DNA from: JAAYBQ01 sp035403465
GTDB taxonomy: Bacteria > Spirochaetota > UBA4802 > UBA5550
NCBI GenBank assembly: GCA_035403465.1
Contig: DAONFG010000007.1
Span: forward strand, 1 to 64,000
Length of the DNA stretch: 64,000 nt
Direction: 5' to 3'
The notes beneath the pieces are model-generated. The model was not told the origin of the DNA, made no database searches, and was given only the letters and a program-made list of their open reading frames with translations. Positions 17,151 through 25,476 of the stretch are shown here, piece after piece. The position numbers were made by a program, and so were the translations under genes. Within the stretch, counting starts at the first letter, position 1; each line of letters starts with the position of its first letter.

Positions 17151-17675
17151 CTACCGTTTAAACAGCCCGGTAACCGATCCGCTTCCTTTAACATGCCCCT
17201 TCATTGCTTTTTTCAGTTCCGCAGCCGAAAGGTTCCTGTCAGTAATCCTGGTATCCAGCGCGTATACTGTAAATACATAGTGATGTACCTTGCTTTTTGG
17301 CGGACACGGACCATTATACCCTGTTTCACCAAAATCATTCCTCCCCTGTATAATCCCGTCAGGCACACCGCTTTTGGGGAACCCCTTAGCAAGGTTTACG
17401 TATGCTCCCGGTATATTGTAAACAACCCAGTGGATGAATGTACCCCCGGGTGCGTCCGGGTCCTCGCAGATAAGGGCATAACTTTCGGCTTTACCCTGGT
17501 ACTTCCAGTGAATCTCCGGTGAGAGGTCCCTGCCTTCACAGGAATACTCGGCGGCAAGATAATCATTGTTCTGGAACGAAGTAGAGGAAACAGTCATCGA
17601 TGAGCTTTCGGGAAATCCTCCGCTGCCTATGGCTGCAGCAGCTGACATAAAACATGCAAAAATATTTTTTCGCAT
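17151..17675 (-). CDS. YbhB/YbcL (PEBP-like) secreted protein
   Basis: A 174-residue protein of the phosphatidylethanolamine-binding/Raf kinase inhibitor family. The 'EDPDAPGGTFIHWVVYNIP' block (about residues 70-88) and 'GPCPPKSKVHHYVFTVYALD' are diagnostic. An N-terminal hydrophobic stretch (residues 3-18) looks like a signal peptide, so it is probably periplasmic. The biochemical role of bacterial members is unknown. It is convergent with the Band-7 gene. Confidence 0.92.
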   Translation of the reverse strand: MRKNIFACFMSAAAAIGSGGFPESSSMTVSSTSFQNNDYLAAEYSCEGRDLSPEIHWKYQGKAESYALICEDPDAPGGTFIHWVVYNIPGAYVNLAKGFPKSGVPDGIIQGRNDFGETGYNGPCPPKSKVHHYVFTVYALDTRITDRNLSAAELKKAMKGHVKGSGSVTGLFKR

Positions 17676-17761
17676 AACAGCCTCCCAAATCTGTAGTATG
17701 ACAGATAAAATTAACAGAACATACCGGGAGAAATCAAGTAAAAAGGCTGGACCTTAAGTGT

Positions 17762-18232
17762 TCAGGACCTGAGCGTGGCAATCATCCGCAGAGGATTAAG
17801 TATTATCTCAAACGCGTCGAATACGGAGGCGCATATGATATCCGAATTCATAAGCGCGGCAGCCGAAGCACCTTCAGCCTGTATAAGGGCAATACCGACC
17901 GCAACCTCTTTCAGCATTAGTGAATCATTGCGTCCGTTACCAACCGCAATTACCTTATCCGGCCCAAGTAATGATATGTACCTGCCCTTCTGCAGGTCCT
18001 GGCTGCCGGGCTCAAGGATCATCAGCCTGCATGCTGCACCTTCAAGCTGTACCCTGGCCATACCGAATGTATCCGCTGTAATTACATGGACCTCAAGGCT
18101 GGCCGCAATCCTGTTGAGCATATCCCGTACACCGGGTATAAGCACCCCGTCAACAGCAAGTGTGCCGTTGTAGTCCAGCACAAGGTACTCTGCCCTGATA
18201 TTTTTATGTCCGGGTATGCTGTATTCAATCAT
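17762..18232 (-). CDS. soluble HAD-family (P-type ATPase-like) protein
   Basis: A 156-residue HAD protein. Motif I is 'LDYNGTLAVDG' near residue 18 (D-Y-N-G-T instead of the P-type D-K-T-G-T), and motifs III/IV are represented by 'AVGNGRNDSLMLK' near 97. The length and the 'GNGRND' block match the small 'soluble P-type ATPase' proteins that contain only the phosphorylation-domain fold without membrane helices. Phosphatase activity is likely; the substrate is unknown. It is 31 nt upstream of the barrel gene in coordinates but may be transcribed with it. Confidence 0.8.
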   Translation of the reverse strand: MIEYSIPGHKNIRAEYLVLDYNGTLAVDGVLIPGVRDMLNRIAASLEVHVITADTFGMARVQLEGAACRLMILEPGSQDLQKGRYISLLGPDKVIAVGNGRNDSLMLKEVAVGIALIQAEGASAAALMNSDIICASVFDAFEIILNPLRMIATLRS

Positions 18233-18263
18233 ACAGCCGCTCTCAACATGCAGGTTGCTCCGG

Positions 18264-18920
18264 TCAGATATATAATCTTACACCAAGCCTTATGACAGGC
18301 CCTGACATGTCTATCTCAACATTATCCTTCTCCGGCTCCATGCCCCTGTAACCCAGGTCAAGAAGAAAGTCAACCGCCGATCCCCGCGGCAGCCTGTACG
18401 CCGCCGTGAAAATTACCTGCCACGCGAAACCGCTGAAAAAATCTGTACCATCCTCAACGTCTGAGCTATAATCCAAGATCATGAAGCTGTAGCCCAGACC
18501 CACGGTTATAAAAGGCTCAAAAAAAATCTTATCCCTGAGAAAAGGAAGCCTGACCTGCGCGTTGGCAAAAACCGGAAACGTGTACATGTTTGTCTCAGCC
18601 TTGAGAGACGCGTTTGTTCCACCCCCCGCTGTAACATCCCCAAGCTTGTTCTCCCAGCTAACCCAGAAAAAATCAGCTTCAAGACCGAAGACAAAATACG
18701 GGTCAAGATTATATACGTAATTAAAGCTCAGGTCAAGCCCGAACATTCCGGGATCTGACGCGTAGCCTGTACCGATTTTTCCTATGAACTCATTGTCTGA
18801 TGGATTGACAAAAACATTCGTTTCGCGGACTACCACTGTCTTGTCATCCGCTACTGCCTGAGAATAAACTCCAGAGCATAACATAAAAATCATGCCCGTA
18901 ATCATTGTCAGCCTTTTCAT
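18264..18920 (-). CDS. small outer-membrane beta-barrel protein
   Basis: A 218-residue protein with a signal peptide (residues 1-22, cleaved after about 'SQA'). Alternating amphipathic strands such as 'FGLDLSFNYVYN', 'FVFGLEADFFWVSW' and 'EPFITVGLGYSFMIL' follow, ending in '...IRLGVRLYI'. This is the pattern of an eight-strand OmpA/OmpW-like barrel. Its 5' leader ends in the 19-nt string ACTTACGGGGGTTATTATG, which is also found before the lipoprotein gene at 19746. Cargo or role is unknown. Confidence 0.78.
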   Translation of the reverse strand: MKRLTMITGMIFMLCSGVYSQAVADDKTVVVRETNVFVNPSDNEFIGKIGTGYASDPGMFGLDLSFNYVYNLDPYFVFGLEADFFWVSWENKLGDVTAGGGTNASLKAETNMYTFPVFANAQVRLPFLRDKIFFEPFITVGLGYSFMILDYSSDVEDGTDFFSGFAWQVIFTAAYRLPRGSAVDFLLDLGYRGMEPEKDNVEIDMSGPVIRLGVRLYI

Positions 18921-19272
18921 AATAACCCCCGTAAGTAACTATTTTCCAGTATATCACCCTTGAATCTGTACTGAATATTTTCCCGAAGTTCAGCGTAATA
19001 ATAATACAAGACAGCGCCGGACTCAAATCAATTGGTAACCATAATATCAATTTTTTATGCAGATGAGATCAAAATACATCCATAAAAGCTTCACCGGGCT
19101 ATATTGATAGAATAAGAATCTATTTTTTCTTTGGGCCTGTTTATTAATTGCCAAAAATAAAATATTGCATTCATCACTCAAAGACTGGATACAATTATGT
19201 CAGATAATAAACTCCATTCAAGCTTTTTTTCATATTTCCGTGCAGCATATAACTCCCGTGCCCCGGATAAAC
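18921..19272. other. intergenic region, 352 bp, no gene seen
   Basis: AT-rich spacer between the barrel gene start and the lipoprotein gene stop. Apart from the shared 19-nt leader next to the barrel start codon I find no convincing ORF, hairpin terminator or RNA gene. Confidence 0.4.
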
Positions 19273-19746
19273 CTACTGCACCACCCTGAACTTTGCGATA
19301 ACCTTGTCTATCTCTTTCATGAACTGGTAGAGGTCTATTGGCAGCCCTGAGGAGTAGCGCATCATAAAAATATATTTTTCATTTTTACCCAGCACAGTAT
19401 CACCTGTACCTGCGTATTTTTCCGTATAATGCTTCCACGAATCAGCGGTAAAAACAAAAATCGAAAACATGACCGCATAGGGCGCGGCCACCTTCCTGGA
19501 CTGCCAGTCCCGCGAACGTGTCGGCAGGCATACATGAAACACCCGCACCTTGAGGTCCGCGGAAATATACTCTTTCGAGTCTATGACCCTGTAGCTCTGC
19601 CAGTTCTCCGGAAAGGTTATCTCGAATCCGAACTCGCTGTTTTTATAATGAAGCATCTGCGCCTTGATGTCATCCTGTGAAGCGCAACCTGCTGTAAAAA
19701 ATATACTGCATAGAATTAAAAGCAGCCGGAAACCGGTTAAACGCAT
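19273..19746 (-). CDS. hypothetical lipoprotein (PsbP-like fold possible)
   Basis: About 157 residues from the ATG at 19744-19746, whose CGGGGG lies 7 nt upstream; the frame is open 8 codons further. The signal peptide ends in lipobox FTAGC. The mature part contains 'MLHYKNSEFGFEITFPENWQSYRV', the characteristic start of PsbP-/DUF1795-like domains, and ends 'MKEIDKVIAKFRVVQ'. Envelope-anchored; function is unknown. The identical leader sequence to the barrel gene suggests shared control. Confidence 0.78.
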   Translation of the reverse strand: MRLTGFRLLLILCSIFFTAGCASQDDIKAQMLHYKNSEFGFEITFPENWQSYRVIDSKEYISADLKVRVFHVCLPTRSRDWQSRKVAAPYAVMFSIFVFTADSWKHYTEKYAGTGDTVLGKNEKYIFMMRYSSGLPIDLYQFMKEIDKVIAKFRVVQ

Positions 19747-19796
19747 AATAACCCCCGTAAGTTTGAACAATACACTGCTTTACTTATGATTGCAAT

Positions 19797-19832
19797 AAAA
19801 AAACGCCTGATCTTTCATCAGGCGTTTTTTTA
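19797..19832 (-). terminator. bidirectional rho-independent terminator
   Basis: AAAAAACGCCTGA and TCAGGCGTTTTTT form a strong stem with T runs on both strands, 19 nt downstream of the VWA gene stop. Confidence 0.92.
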
Positions 19833-19850
19833 TTCATGATCTCCGAAATT

Positions 19851-20972
19851 CTATTTAAAGTTGAACTTCTTCTCCCTGCCCTGCTCCCTGATCGTCTTGA
19901 TCACTGCAGAGTCAAGGGTCTCATCATTGCTCATCTCCTTCTGCTTCCTGTCGATATATACCCTTCTCTCCTCGCTCAGCTTGAGTATGCGCTCCTGAAT
20001 TTTTGCGCGTTTTCTGGACATCTTCTCAACGTATTCCTTTCTCTGCGAGTCGTTCATCCCCTTCATTTCAGCCGGAAGGTCATCATCCTTCATTGAAGGG
20101 AGGTTAACACTGCCGCCTTTAACTCCGTCAACAATGTCCCAGCCTGAACTGTTATATTTATCCGAAGCCTTAGAGATAGTTCTTTCGACCTTTGAACTGT
20201 AGGAGAGCTCCTCCGCATTGCTGTCCTGCTTCTCCTGTTCCTTTTTCTTTTCATGACCGGCAGGTCCGTAAGCCATGTACGTGGCGTTAAGGTCATCATT
20301 GAGCTGCGCCAGTTCCGCGTCCTGCGGCGCCTGGATCACCATTACTGCCGCGTTCTGGTCGATGGAAAAGTACCTGCCGCCGCCAAGATCAGCACCGTTC
20401 TTCCAGTACGACGCGATACCGGACTCTATGTCGCCGCAGTAGATCGTGTTCACGACAACTCCCCTCTCCTTTGCCCTCTTCACTGATTCAGAATACCTTG
20501 TGTTACCCTGGTCAAAAGGCTCGTTACCTGCAATGAATATCAGCTTGAGGCTCCCGCCGCTTTTATCCCACGCAAGATTCTTCAGGGCTGAATCAATTAC
20601 CATGCCGCAGTACTCGTCACCACCGTTTGTAGTGAGCTCAAAGAGCCTTGCAGACACCTTGTCAAGGTCCCCTGTAAATGATGTTACCATTCTCATGTAG
20701 CCCTCACCCTCGGGCAGACCGCTGTTGCCGTACTCAAAGATTGCGACCTCAAGCCTGGGTGATACACCCTCTTTCTTTGCAAGCGCGAGTTCGTTTACAA
20801 TCCTCCACAACTGCGATTTAGCCTGTGTGATCAGACCGTCCATGCTGCTGCTTGTATCAAGAAGTATGGCAAGCTGGATTTTAGGGCCTTTGTTGAGGTC
20901 CGGGCCAGGCTTCCCTGAAAGTGAAACTGCTGCAAGCAGTGCAATTAGAGTAATAAATATCCTGTTATTCAT
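19851..20972 (-). CDS. exported VWA-domain protein
   Basis: About 373 residues. The ATG at 20970-20972 is preceded by AAGGAGGAACACC and starts a clear signal peptide; the frame is open 33 codons further but without support. A von Willebrand factor A domain covers about residues 30-230, with MIDAS motif 'LLDTSSSMDG' (DxSxS), then 'ELTTNGGDEYCG'. A long charged C-terminal half ('SKVERTISKASDKYNSSGWDIVD', 'KMSRKRAKIQERILKLSEERR') follows. It is probably periplasmic or surface-exposed, with metal-dependent ligand binding. No partner genes such as MoxR are adjacent. Confidence 0.86.
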   Translation of the reverse strand: MNNRIFITLIALLAAVSLSGKPGPDLNKGPKIQLAILLDTSSSMDGLITQAKSQLWRIVNELALAKKEGVSPRLEVAIFEYGNSGLPEGEGYMRMVTSFTGDLDKVSARLFELTTNGGDEYCGMVIDSALKNLAWDKSGGSLKLIFIAGNEPFDQGNTRYSESVKRAKERGVVVNTIYCGDIESGIASYWKNGADLGGGRYFSIDQNAAVMVIQAPQDAELAQLNDDLNATYMAYGPAGHEKKKEQEKQDSNAEELSYSSKVERTISKASDKYNSSGWDIVDGVKGGSVNLPSMKDDDLPAEMKGMNDSQRKEYVEKMSRKRAKIQERILKLSEERRVYIDRKQKEMSNDETLDSAVIKTIREQGREKKFNFK

Positions 20973-21075
20973 GGTGTTCCTCCTTAAATTTATCTCTTTG
21001 ACAGGGGTGCCATGAATCCGGTTCTTACTTTTTTTGGATCGGGGAATTTTTATAAAAAAGAAACCATTCATGCCT

Positions 21076-21166
21076 CAACCGTCCGGGCTGCACGCCGTAA
21101 TCCCCCGTAGGTTCGTAACGCGTTACGCACCTGCAAAAAATTCATGCTGCGATTGAACGGTTCAGG
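21076..21166. repeat. palindromic repeat, copy 1 (degenerate core)
   Basis: Shares CCGGGCTGCACGCCGTAATC, the following CCCCGTAG and GATTGAACGGTTCAG-type ends with the copy at 22008. Its core is a degenerated palindrome with a perfect GTAACGCGTTAC centre. Terminal AACCGTCC/GAACGGTT form the outer inverted repeat. It lies downstream of ywbE. Confidence 0.85.
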
Positions 21167-21235
21167 CCGGGACATATACCGGCAACAAAATATGTTTATG
21201 ACACAAAAATCACCGAGTGTTGGAAGCATAAAAAT

Positions 21236-21427
21236 TTAATCAATCCTCTTGACCCTTCCCACCTCGCCTGACTCAAGCTCTACCTTGATTCCGTGCGGGT
21301 GGTCGGCGGAATTGGTCAGTATCCTTTTCACCACACCCTCTGTGAGCTTCCCCGTGGCCTGGTCTTTCTTCAATACTACTGCGACCTTCATTCCCGGTTT
21401 AATGCTGCTGCGTTTTTTCCCGTCCAT
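21236..21427 (-). CDS. ywbE: YwbE family protein
   Basis: A 63-residue basic protein: 'KPGMKVAVVLKKDQATGKLTEG', then 'ILTNSADHPHGIKVEL' and 'GEVGRVKRI'. The whole length matches the YwbE family (DUF2196), which has no established biochemical function and is often near DNA repair or metal genes. It follows yaiI by 8 nt, so the two form an operon. Confidence 0.93.
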   Translation of the reverse strand: MDGKKRSSIKPGMKVAVVLKKDQATGKLTEGVVKRILTNSADHPHGIKVELESGEVGRVKRID

Positions 21428-21435
21428 AATCCCCC

Positions 21436-21891
21436 TTACCTTGATGCCGCGTATTTTGTAAGTATCCGGTCAAGCTGGTTTGCGAAGGCCTGCCTCTCTT
21501 TAGGCGTGAACGCAGACGGTCCCCCTGTATCGATCCCGCTGTTTCGTAAATCCTCCATGAAGTTGCGCATCGTAAGCCTTTCACCTATGTTCTCCCGCGA
21601 AAAGACAGCTCCCCTTGAATCTATCACCATTGCGCCCTTCTCTATTACACGCGACGCAAGTGGGATATCCGCAGTTATCACAAGGTCACCGGGTGCTGCC
21701 ATCTCTGCGATTTTATCATCGGCCTCGTCAGGTCCCGCGGGCACAACAATCATCGAGATAAGCTGTGACTGCGGAAACTTTAAGGAGACATTGGCAACGA
21801 GTATTACAGGAACATTTACACGTTCCGCCGCCCTGTAAAGGATCTCCCGTATAACAACTGGTATGGCGTCTGCATCTACATATATATTCAT
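21436..21891 (-). CDS. yaiI: YaiI/YqxD family protein (UPF0178)
   Basis: A 151-residue protein. The N-terminal 'YVDADAIPVVIRE' with the DAD acidic pair, 'VVPAGPDEADDKIAEM', 'GDLVITADIPLA' and 'NFMEDLR' are hallmarks of UPF0178, which has a PIN-like fold with conserved acidic residues and unknown function. It is cotranscribed with ywbE. The pair is bracketed by two copies of a palindromic repeat. Confidence 0.94.
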   Translation of the reverse strand: MNIYVDADAIPVVIREILYRAAERVNVPVILVANVSLKFPQSQLISMIVVPAGPDEADDKIAEMAAPGDLVITADIPLASRVIEKGAMVIDSRGAVFSRENIGERLTMRNFMEDLRNSGIDTGGPSAFTPKERQAFANQLDRILTKYAASR

Positions 21892-22007
21892 GGCTTTTCC
21901 GATTCCGGGGTCTTCTGAACTTTCCGGTTTAACCGGTAATTCATATTTTTTCGTGGATAGCTTGCGGGTTCAACAATAAAACAGGTATAACAATTATTTA
22001 ATTCATA

Positions 22008-22099
22008 CAACTGTCCGGGCTGCACGCCGTAATCCCCCGTAGCTGCGTAATGCATTACGCAGCTACGGGGGATTCATGTTTCGATTGAACAGTTCAGAC
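22008..22099. repeat. palindromic repeat, copy 2 (perfect 44-bp palindrome)
   Basis: Bases 22031-22074 form a perfect palindrome with 22-bp arms and no loop, centred on GCGTAATGCATTACGC. Outer arms AACTGTCC and GAACAGTT repeat the architecture of copy 1 at 21076. Could extrude a cruciform or form a very stable RNA hairpin. Confidence 0.9.
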
Positions 22100-22123
22100 C
22101 AACACAGGTAAAAATTTATAAAT

Positions 22124-22351
22124 CTATTTCAGAAAAAAATATGCAGCAGCGCAGGCAATTATTACTGCAACAATCGCGATCGGTAATGCCATGGATTTTT
22201 TCCCGTAATTCGCGCTCTTCTTCTGCCAGGGTGGCGGCGCTACATTCACAGGCGCGTCCTTGTTTGCAACAGGTTTACCGCAGCTTGGGCAGGTCGCTGT
22301 GAATTCATGAACCATGGTTCCGCAGTGAACACATTTAACTTTAACAGTCAT
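22124..22351 (-). CDS. zinc-ribbon single-span membrane protein
   Basis: A 75-residue protein: an N-terminal zinc ribbon (CVHCG, then CPSCGKPV) at residues 7-26, a proline-rich linker and one C-terminal membrane helix (residues 53-74). Tail-anchored topology with the ribbon in the cytosol is likely. Such small zinc-ribbon membrane proteins are common and uncharacterised. ATG preceded by CCGGAGGATTATT. Confidence 0.85.
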   Translation of the reverse strand: MTVKVKCVHCGTMVHEFTATCPSCGKPVANKDAPVNVAPPPWQKKSANYGKKSMALPIAIVAVIIACAAAYFFLK

Positions 22352-22460
22352 AATAATCCTCCGGATTTATTTACTCATCAGCAGGTATATAAAAACTATA
22401 TATACACGTTCTAAAATAGGTTCTGACGCTATTTTTGTCAACAACTCCTGTATATTTAAT

Positions 22461-22490
22461 TTGACATGGACCCCTGGTATCCAATATTTT
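22461..22490 (+). promoter_or_regulatory. putative sigma70-type promoter for amidohydrolase gene
   Basis: TTGACA at 22461-22466, an 18-nt spacer and TATTTT at 22485-22490, 20 nt before the ATG. Only a short leader would result. Confidence 0.5.
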
Positions 22491-22509
22491 CAACCTGACC
22501 GGTCAGCTT

Positions 22510-23343
22510 ATGATAATAGATTCCCACACACATATATTTCCCCCGGAAATGATCAGCAGAAGGAATGATTTCCTTGATGATGCAGGATTCTCAGCTCTCT
22601 ATGCGGATACTAAAAGCAGAATGGCAGATACCCGCGACCTTCTGCGCTACATGTATGAAAACTCAATAGACCACGCGGTTGCCATGGCATTCCCCTGGCA
22701 CGACGCGAAGAACTGCTCCATGCACACCGAGTACATGGCTTCGGTGATGAAGCTGAACAGCGGCCGGGTGTCATGTTTCGGTATGGTGGCGGTTAATTCC
22801 GGCCGCGACCAGGTGAGTCAGCAGGTCCGGGAGATAAAGAGTGCGGGACTGGCAGGTATTGGTGAACTGGGTTTTTATGCAGGGGGCTTTACTACAGGCA
22901 ACGCACAGTTCACGCGCCATGTACTTGAAGCGGCGGCAGCAGAATCACTGCCGGTGTGCCTGCACGTTAATGAACCTTTTGGCCACATGTACAATGGAAA
23001 GTATGCGCCGCGCCTTGATGAGCTGTATATGATACTTAAAGAATTCAGGGAGGTTAAGGTTATTCTTGCACACTGGGGCGGCGGACTCTTTCTGTACGAA
23101 CTGATGCCCGAAGTTAAAGAGGCGCTGAAAAATGTGTACTACGATACCGCTGCAACACCCTACTTATACACAGCAGGAATTTATGATTCTGCCATTGCCG
23201 CAGCGGGTCCGGGTAAGATTATATTCGGCAGCGATTACCCGCTGCTTGGCATAAAGCGTTATGCTGATGCGCTGAATACACAGGATGCGGCTGTATTGGA
23301 GAGGATCATGTACAGCAACGCCGCTGCGATCCTGGGGCTCTGA
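22510..23343 (+). CDS. amidohydrolase family (TIM-barrel) metal-dependent hydrolase
   Basis: A 277-residue protein. The metal-binding 'DSHTHIFP' is at residues 4-11. Further conserved residues are 'LHVNEPFGH' near 155, 'ILAHWGGG' near 190 and 'FGSDYPL' near 240, the set seen in amidohydrolase-2 (PF04909) proteins, which include decarboxylases and lactonases. Substrate is unknown. It is convergent with tupC (9-nt gap) and divergent from the zinc-ribbon gene. Confidence 0.88.
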   Translation: MIIDSHTHIFPPEMISRRNDFLDDAGFSALYADTKSRMADTRDLLRYMYENSIDHAVAMAFPWHDAKNCSMHTEYMASVMKLNSGRVSCFGMVAVNSGRDQVSQQVREIKSAGLAGIGELGFYAGGFTTGNAQFTRHVLEAAAAESLPVCLHVNEPFGHMYNGKYAPRLDELYMILKEFREVKVILAHWGGGLFLYELMPEVKEALKNVYYDTAATPYLYTAGIYDSAIAAAGPGKIIFGSDYPLLGIKRYADALNTQDAAVLERIMYSNAAAILGL

Positions 23344-23352
23344 GTGTTCGGG

Positions 23353-24354
23353 CTACTGCCACACGATTGATGTTGCCTTGAAGATCATGTAGACTTTACT
23401 TCCTGGATAGAGCTTCATCCTTGATGCAGAGGCCTTTGTAATGTAAGCGTTAAAAGTTTTACCGGACACTTCAGCTTCCACCCTTATTATTGCGCCGCTG
23501 TTTTCCGAAACCATGAGTTTTATTACACCCTCAAGACAGTTCCGCGCCGAACTCTCTGCTGGTTTTTTCTTTGACAGTATAATATCATTGGGATGAAGAA
23601 CCGCAACTGTTTCTTCTGCATGCGGCCCGCTGCTGTATATCTTCACGCCGCCGGGAAGAGATGCATGCCACAGCATGTCTTTACCCCTGGTCCACGGCCC
23701 GTTTATGATATTTGAATTTCCTGATCCCAGTATTTTTCCGCCGCTAAGTTTAAGAATATTCTCTGTAACACTGGCCAGCCAGGTAAGGTCATGGCTTGAT
23801 ACAATAACCGTGGTGTTATGCCTGGACTTCATAGTCCTTATGGTTTCACTTATTATGCGTGAACTCTCTTCGTCAACATTGGCAACAGGTTCGTCAAGAA
23901 GCAGCACCTCGGGCTTAAGGATTATCCTCGCTGCAAGCGCGACCCTCTGAGCCTCGCCACCCGAAAGCTGGTGCCATTTACGGCCCATAAATTTAGCAGG
24001 GTCAAGGTTGACCGTTTTCAGTGCCGCGGCAACCCTTTCTTTCAGGTTTGTTGTTTCCCCCCTGGCCCTGAGGCCGTATACCACGTTATCATATACTTTT
24101 CGTTTCAGTAGAAAAGCATCCTGCTGCAGCATTGTTACCGAGTGATGACTTCTCCCTTTTGGTGAATAGACAAGGCTGCCTGATGCCGGCTCCTCAAGCT
24201 TCGCCAGTAACCGCATGAGTGTACTCTTGCCGCTGCCGTTAGGCCCCGCCAGACCCAGCGATGCACCTTTTTCGATCTTCAGCTCCGGAACGAGCAGTTT
24301 GAAATTACCATAACCGTGTTCAATGTTCTCAAGTTCGTAAATGTATTCATTCAT
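23353..24354 (-). CDS. tupC: tungstate-type ABC transporter ATP-binding protein
   Basis: A 333-residue ATPase. Walker A 'GPNGSGKST' is near residue 38, the signature 'LSGGEAQRVALAARI' near 132 and Walker B 'EVLLLDEPVANVD' near 150. The C-terminal 100 residues form a TOBE/Mop-like oxyanion-binding module ('HPNDIILSKK', 'GVIKLMVSENSGAIIRVEAEV'), as in Mod/Tup/Wtp systems. This couples ATP hydrolysis to tungstate (or molybdate) import. It follows tupB by 6 nt. Confidence 0.92.
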   Translation of the reverse strand: MNEYIYELENIEHGYGNFKLLVPELKIEKGASLGLAGPNGSGKSTLMRLLAKLEEPASGSLVYSPKGRSHHSVTMLQQDAFLLKRKVYDNVVYGLRARGETTNLKERVAAALKTVNLDPAKFMGRKWHQLSGGEAQRVALAARIILKPEVLLLDEPVANVDEESSRIISETIRTMKSRHNTTVIVSSHDLTWLASVTENILKLSGGKILGSGNSNIINGPWTRGKDMLWHASLPGGVKIYSSGPHAEETVAVLHPNDIILSKKKPAESSARNCLEGVIKLMVSENSGAIIRVEAEVSGKTFNAYITKASASRMKLYPGSKVYMIFKATSIVWQ

Positions 24355-24360
24355 AAATCG

Positions 24361-25050
24361 CTACGCCCTCTTCCTGAAAAAGATAAGAACCCAGTTCACC
24401 GTAAAACCGAGAAGAAGAAGAACTATACCCAGGGCAATGCCCATGGCAAATTCACCTTTACCAGTCTCCAGGGTGATCGCAGTGGTGATTGTCCTCGTGT
24501 GCCACTTTATGTTTCCGCCAACCATCATGGAAACGCCAACCTCGGATATGGCGCGGCCGTAAGCAGTAACTGACGCTGTCATAATCGCAAACCTTGCCTC
24601 GTACAGGGTACTTATAATTATCCTGTTCCTCCCTGCCCCCAGGGTAACCAGTGTGGGATTTAATCTCTCATCAAGCGATTCGATGCCTGTTGCCGTAAGC
24701 GATATAACAATCGGTATGATCAGGATAAACTGCCCCACCACAATCCCGGATACATTGAAGAGAAGCTCCATGTCGCCAAACGGCCCTTTTCGGGTTATGA
24801 ATGCGTATACAAGAAGGCCCACTACAACCGTGGGCAAAGCCAGGAGGGTATCGACAAAAGCGCGGAGATGTTTTCTTCCGGGAAACTCGTAGTGCCCCAT
24901 GAAAAAACCCAGCGGCAGGCCGACAAGCAGGCTGAATAAAATCGAAAGAGATGAGGCCCTGACTGTTGTGAATATTGCATCATAGGTCTCGTCGTGCCCC
25001 TGGAGCAGAAGCACAAAGGCGTTTTTAAATCCTTCGTATAAGTAGTCCAT
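24361..25050 (-). CDS. tupB: tungstate-type ABC transporter permease
   Basis: A 229-residue permease with five to six membrane helices. The EAA loop is visible as 'TLVTLGAGRNRIIISTLYEARFAIMTAS...GRAISEVG' near residues 135-170. Its size and 'GMMVGGNIKWHTRTITTAI' match TupB-type permeases rather than ModB. tupC lies 6 nt downstream. Confidence 0.92.
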   Translation of the reverse strand: MDYLYEGFKNAFVLLLQGHDETYDAIFTTVRASSLSILFSLLVGLPLGFFMGHYEFPGRKHLRAFVDTLLALPTVVVGLLVYAFITRKGPFGDMELLFNVSGIVVGQFILIIPIVISLTATGIESLDERLNPTLVTLGAGRNRIIISTLYEARFAIMTASVTAYGRAISEVGVSMMVGGNIKWHTRTITTAITLETGKGEFAMGIALGIVLLLLGFTVNWVLIFFRKRA

Positions 25051-25103
25051 GATAGTACCGGCATTAAAATTTATTCAATTTATAACAGTTTATGAAAAGA
25101 TTT

Positions 25104-25335
25104 GGGCTTTGTCATACCGGCTGAAGTGAAACGTAATGCCGGTATCTCAATGAATCATCAGTTAAGCAAGACACTTATGAGTTTCATTATGATTCCGGTA
25201 TTTGGCCGGCGTTATGAGAACATCCTGTTCTCTGCCGGCAGGCAAACATCGTTTTGCACCGCGTTTGGATGTTGCACGCCCTGAACGCAGCGAGGAAGCA
25301 CTCCTGGAGTGAAACCGGAATGACAGAGAAAGCCC
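25104..25335. repeat. 232-bp MITE-like inverted-repeat element inside tupABC
   Basis: Terminal inverted repeats GGGCTTTGTCATACCGG and CCGGAATGACAGAGAAAGCCC bound a 232-bp segment. The interior contains further short palindromes (ATTCCGGTAT, GGCCGGC), and no intact ORF is present. It sits between tupA and tupB, so it interrupts an otherwise conserved operon. Confidence 0.75.
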
Positions 25336-25406
25336 TAATTCAATCGTTAAACGTTATAGTCATGTTACTGCAGTTCATTTTCCCGTCATCATCATGATTC
25401 TGACAA

Positions 25407-25436
25407 ATGAGCCTGTACATTTCATACAGGCTCATT
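25407..25436 (-). terminator. stem-loop after tupA (attenuator/terminator)
   Basis: AATGAGCCTGTA and TACAGGCTCATT form a perfect 12-bp stem with a 6-nt loop, 41 nt after the tupA stop. It is followed on the minus strand only by TTGTC, so it may be a partial terminator that leaves more binding protein than permease. Confidence 0.6.
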
Positions 25437-25476
25437 GTAGTATCAGAATCCGTATTCCACGGGACACTGTAAATAA

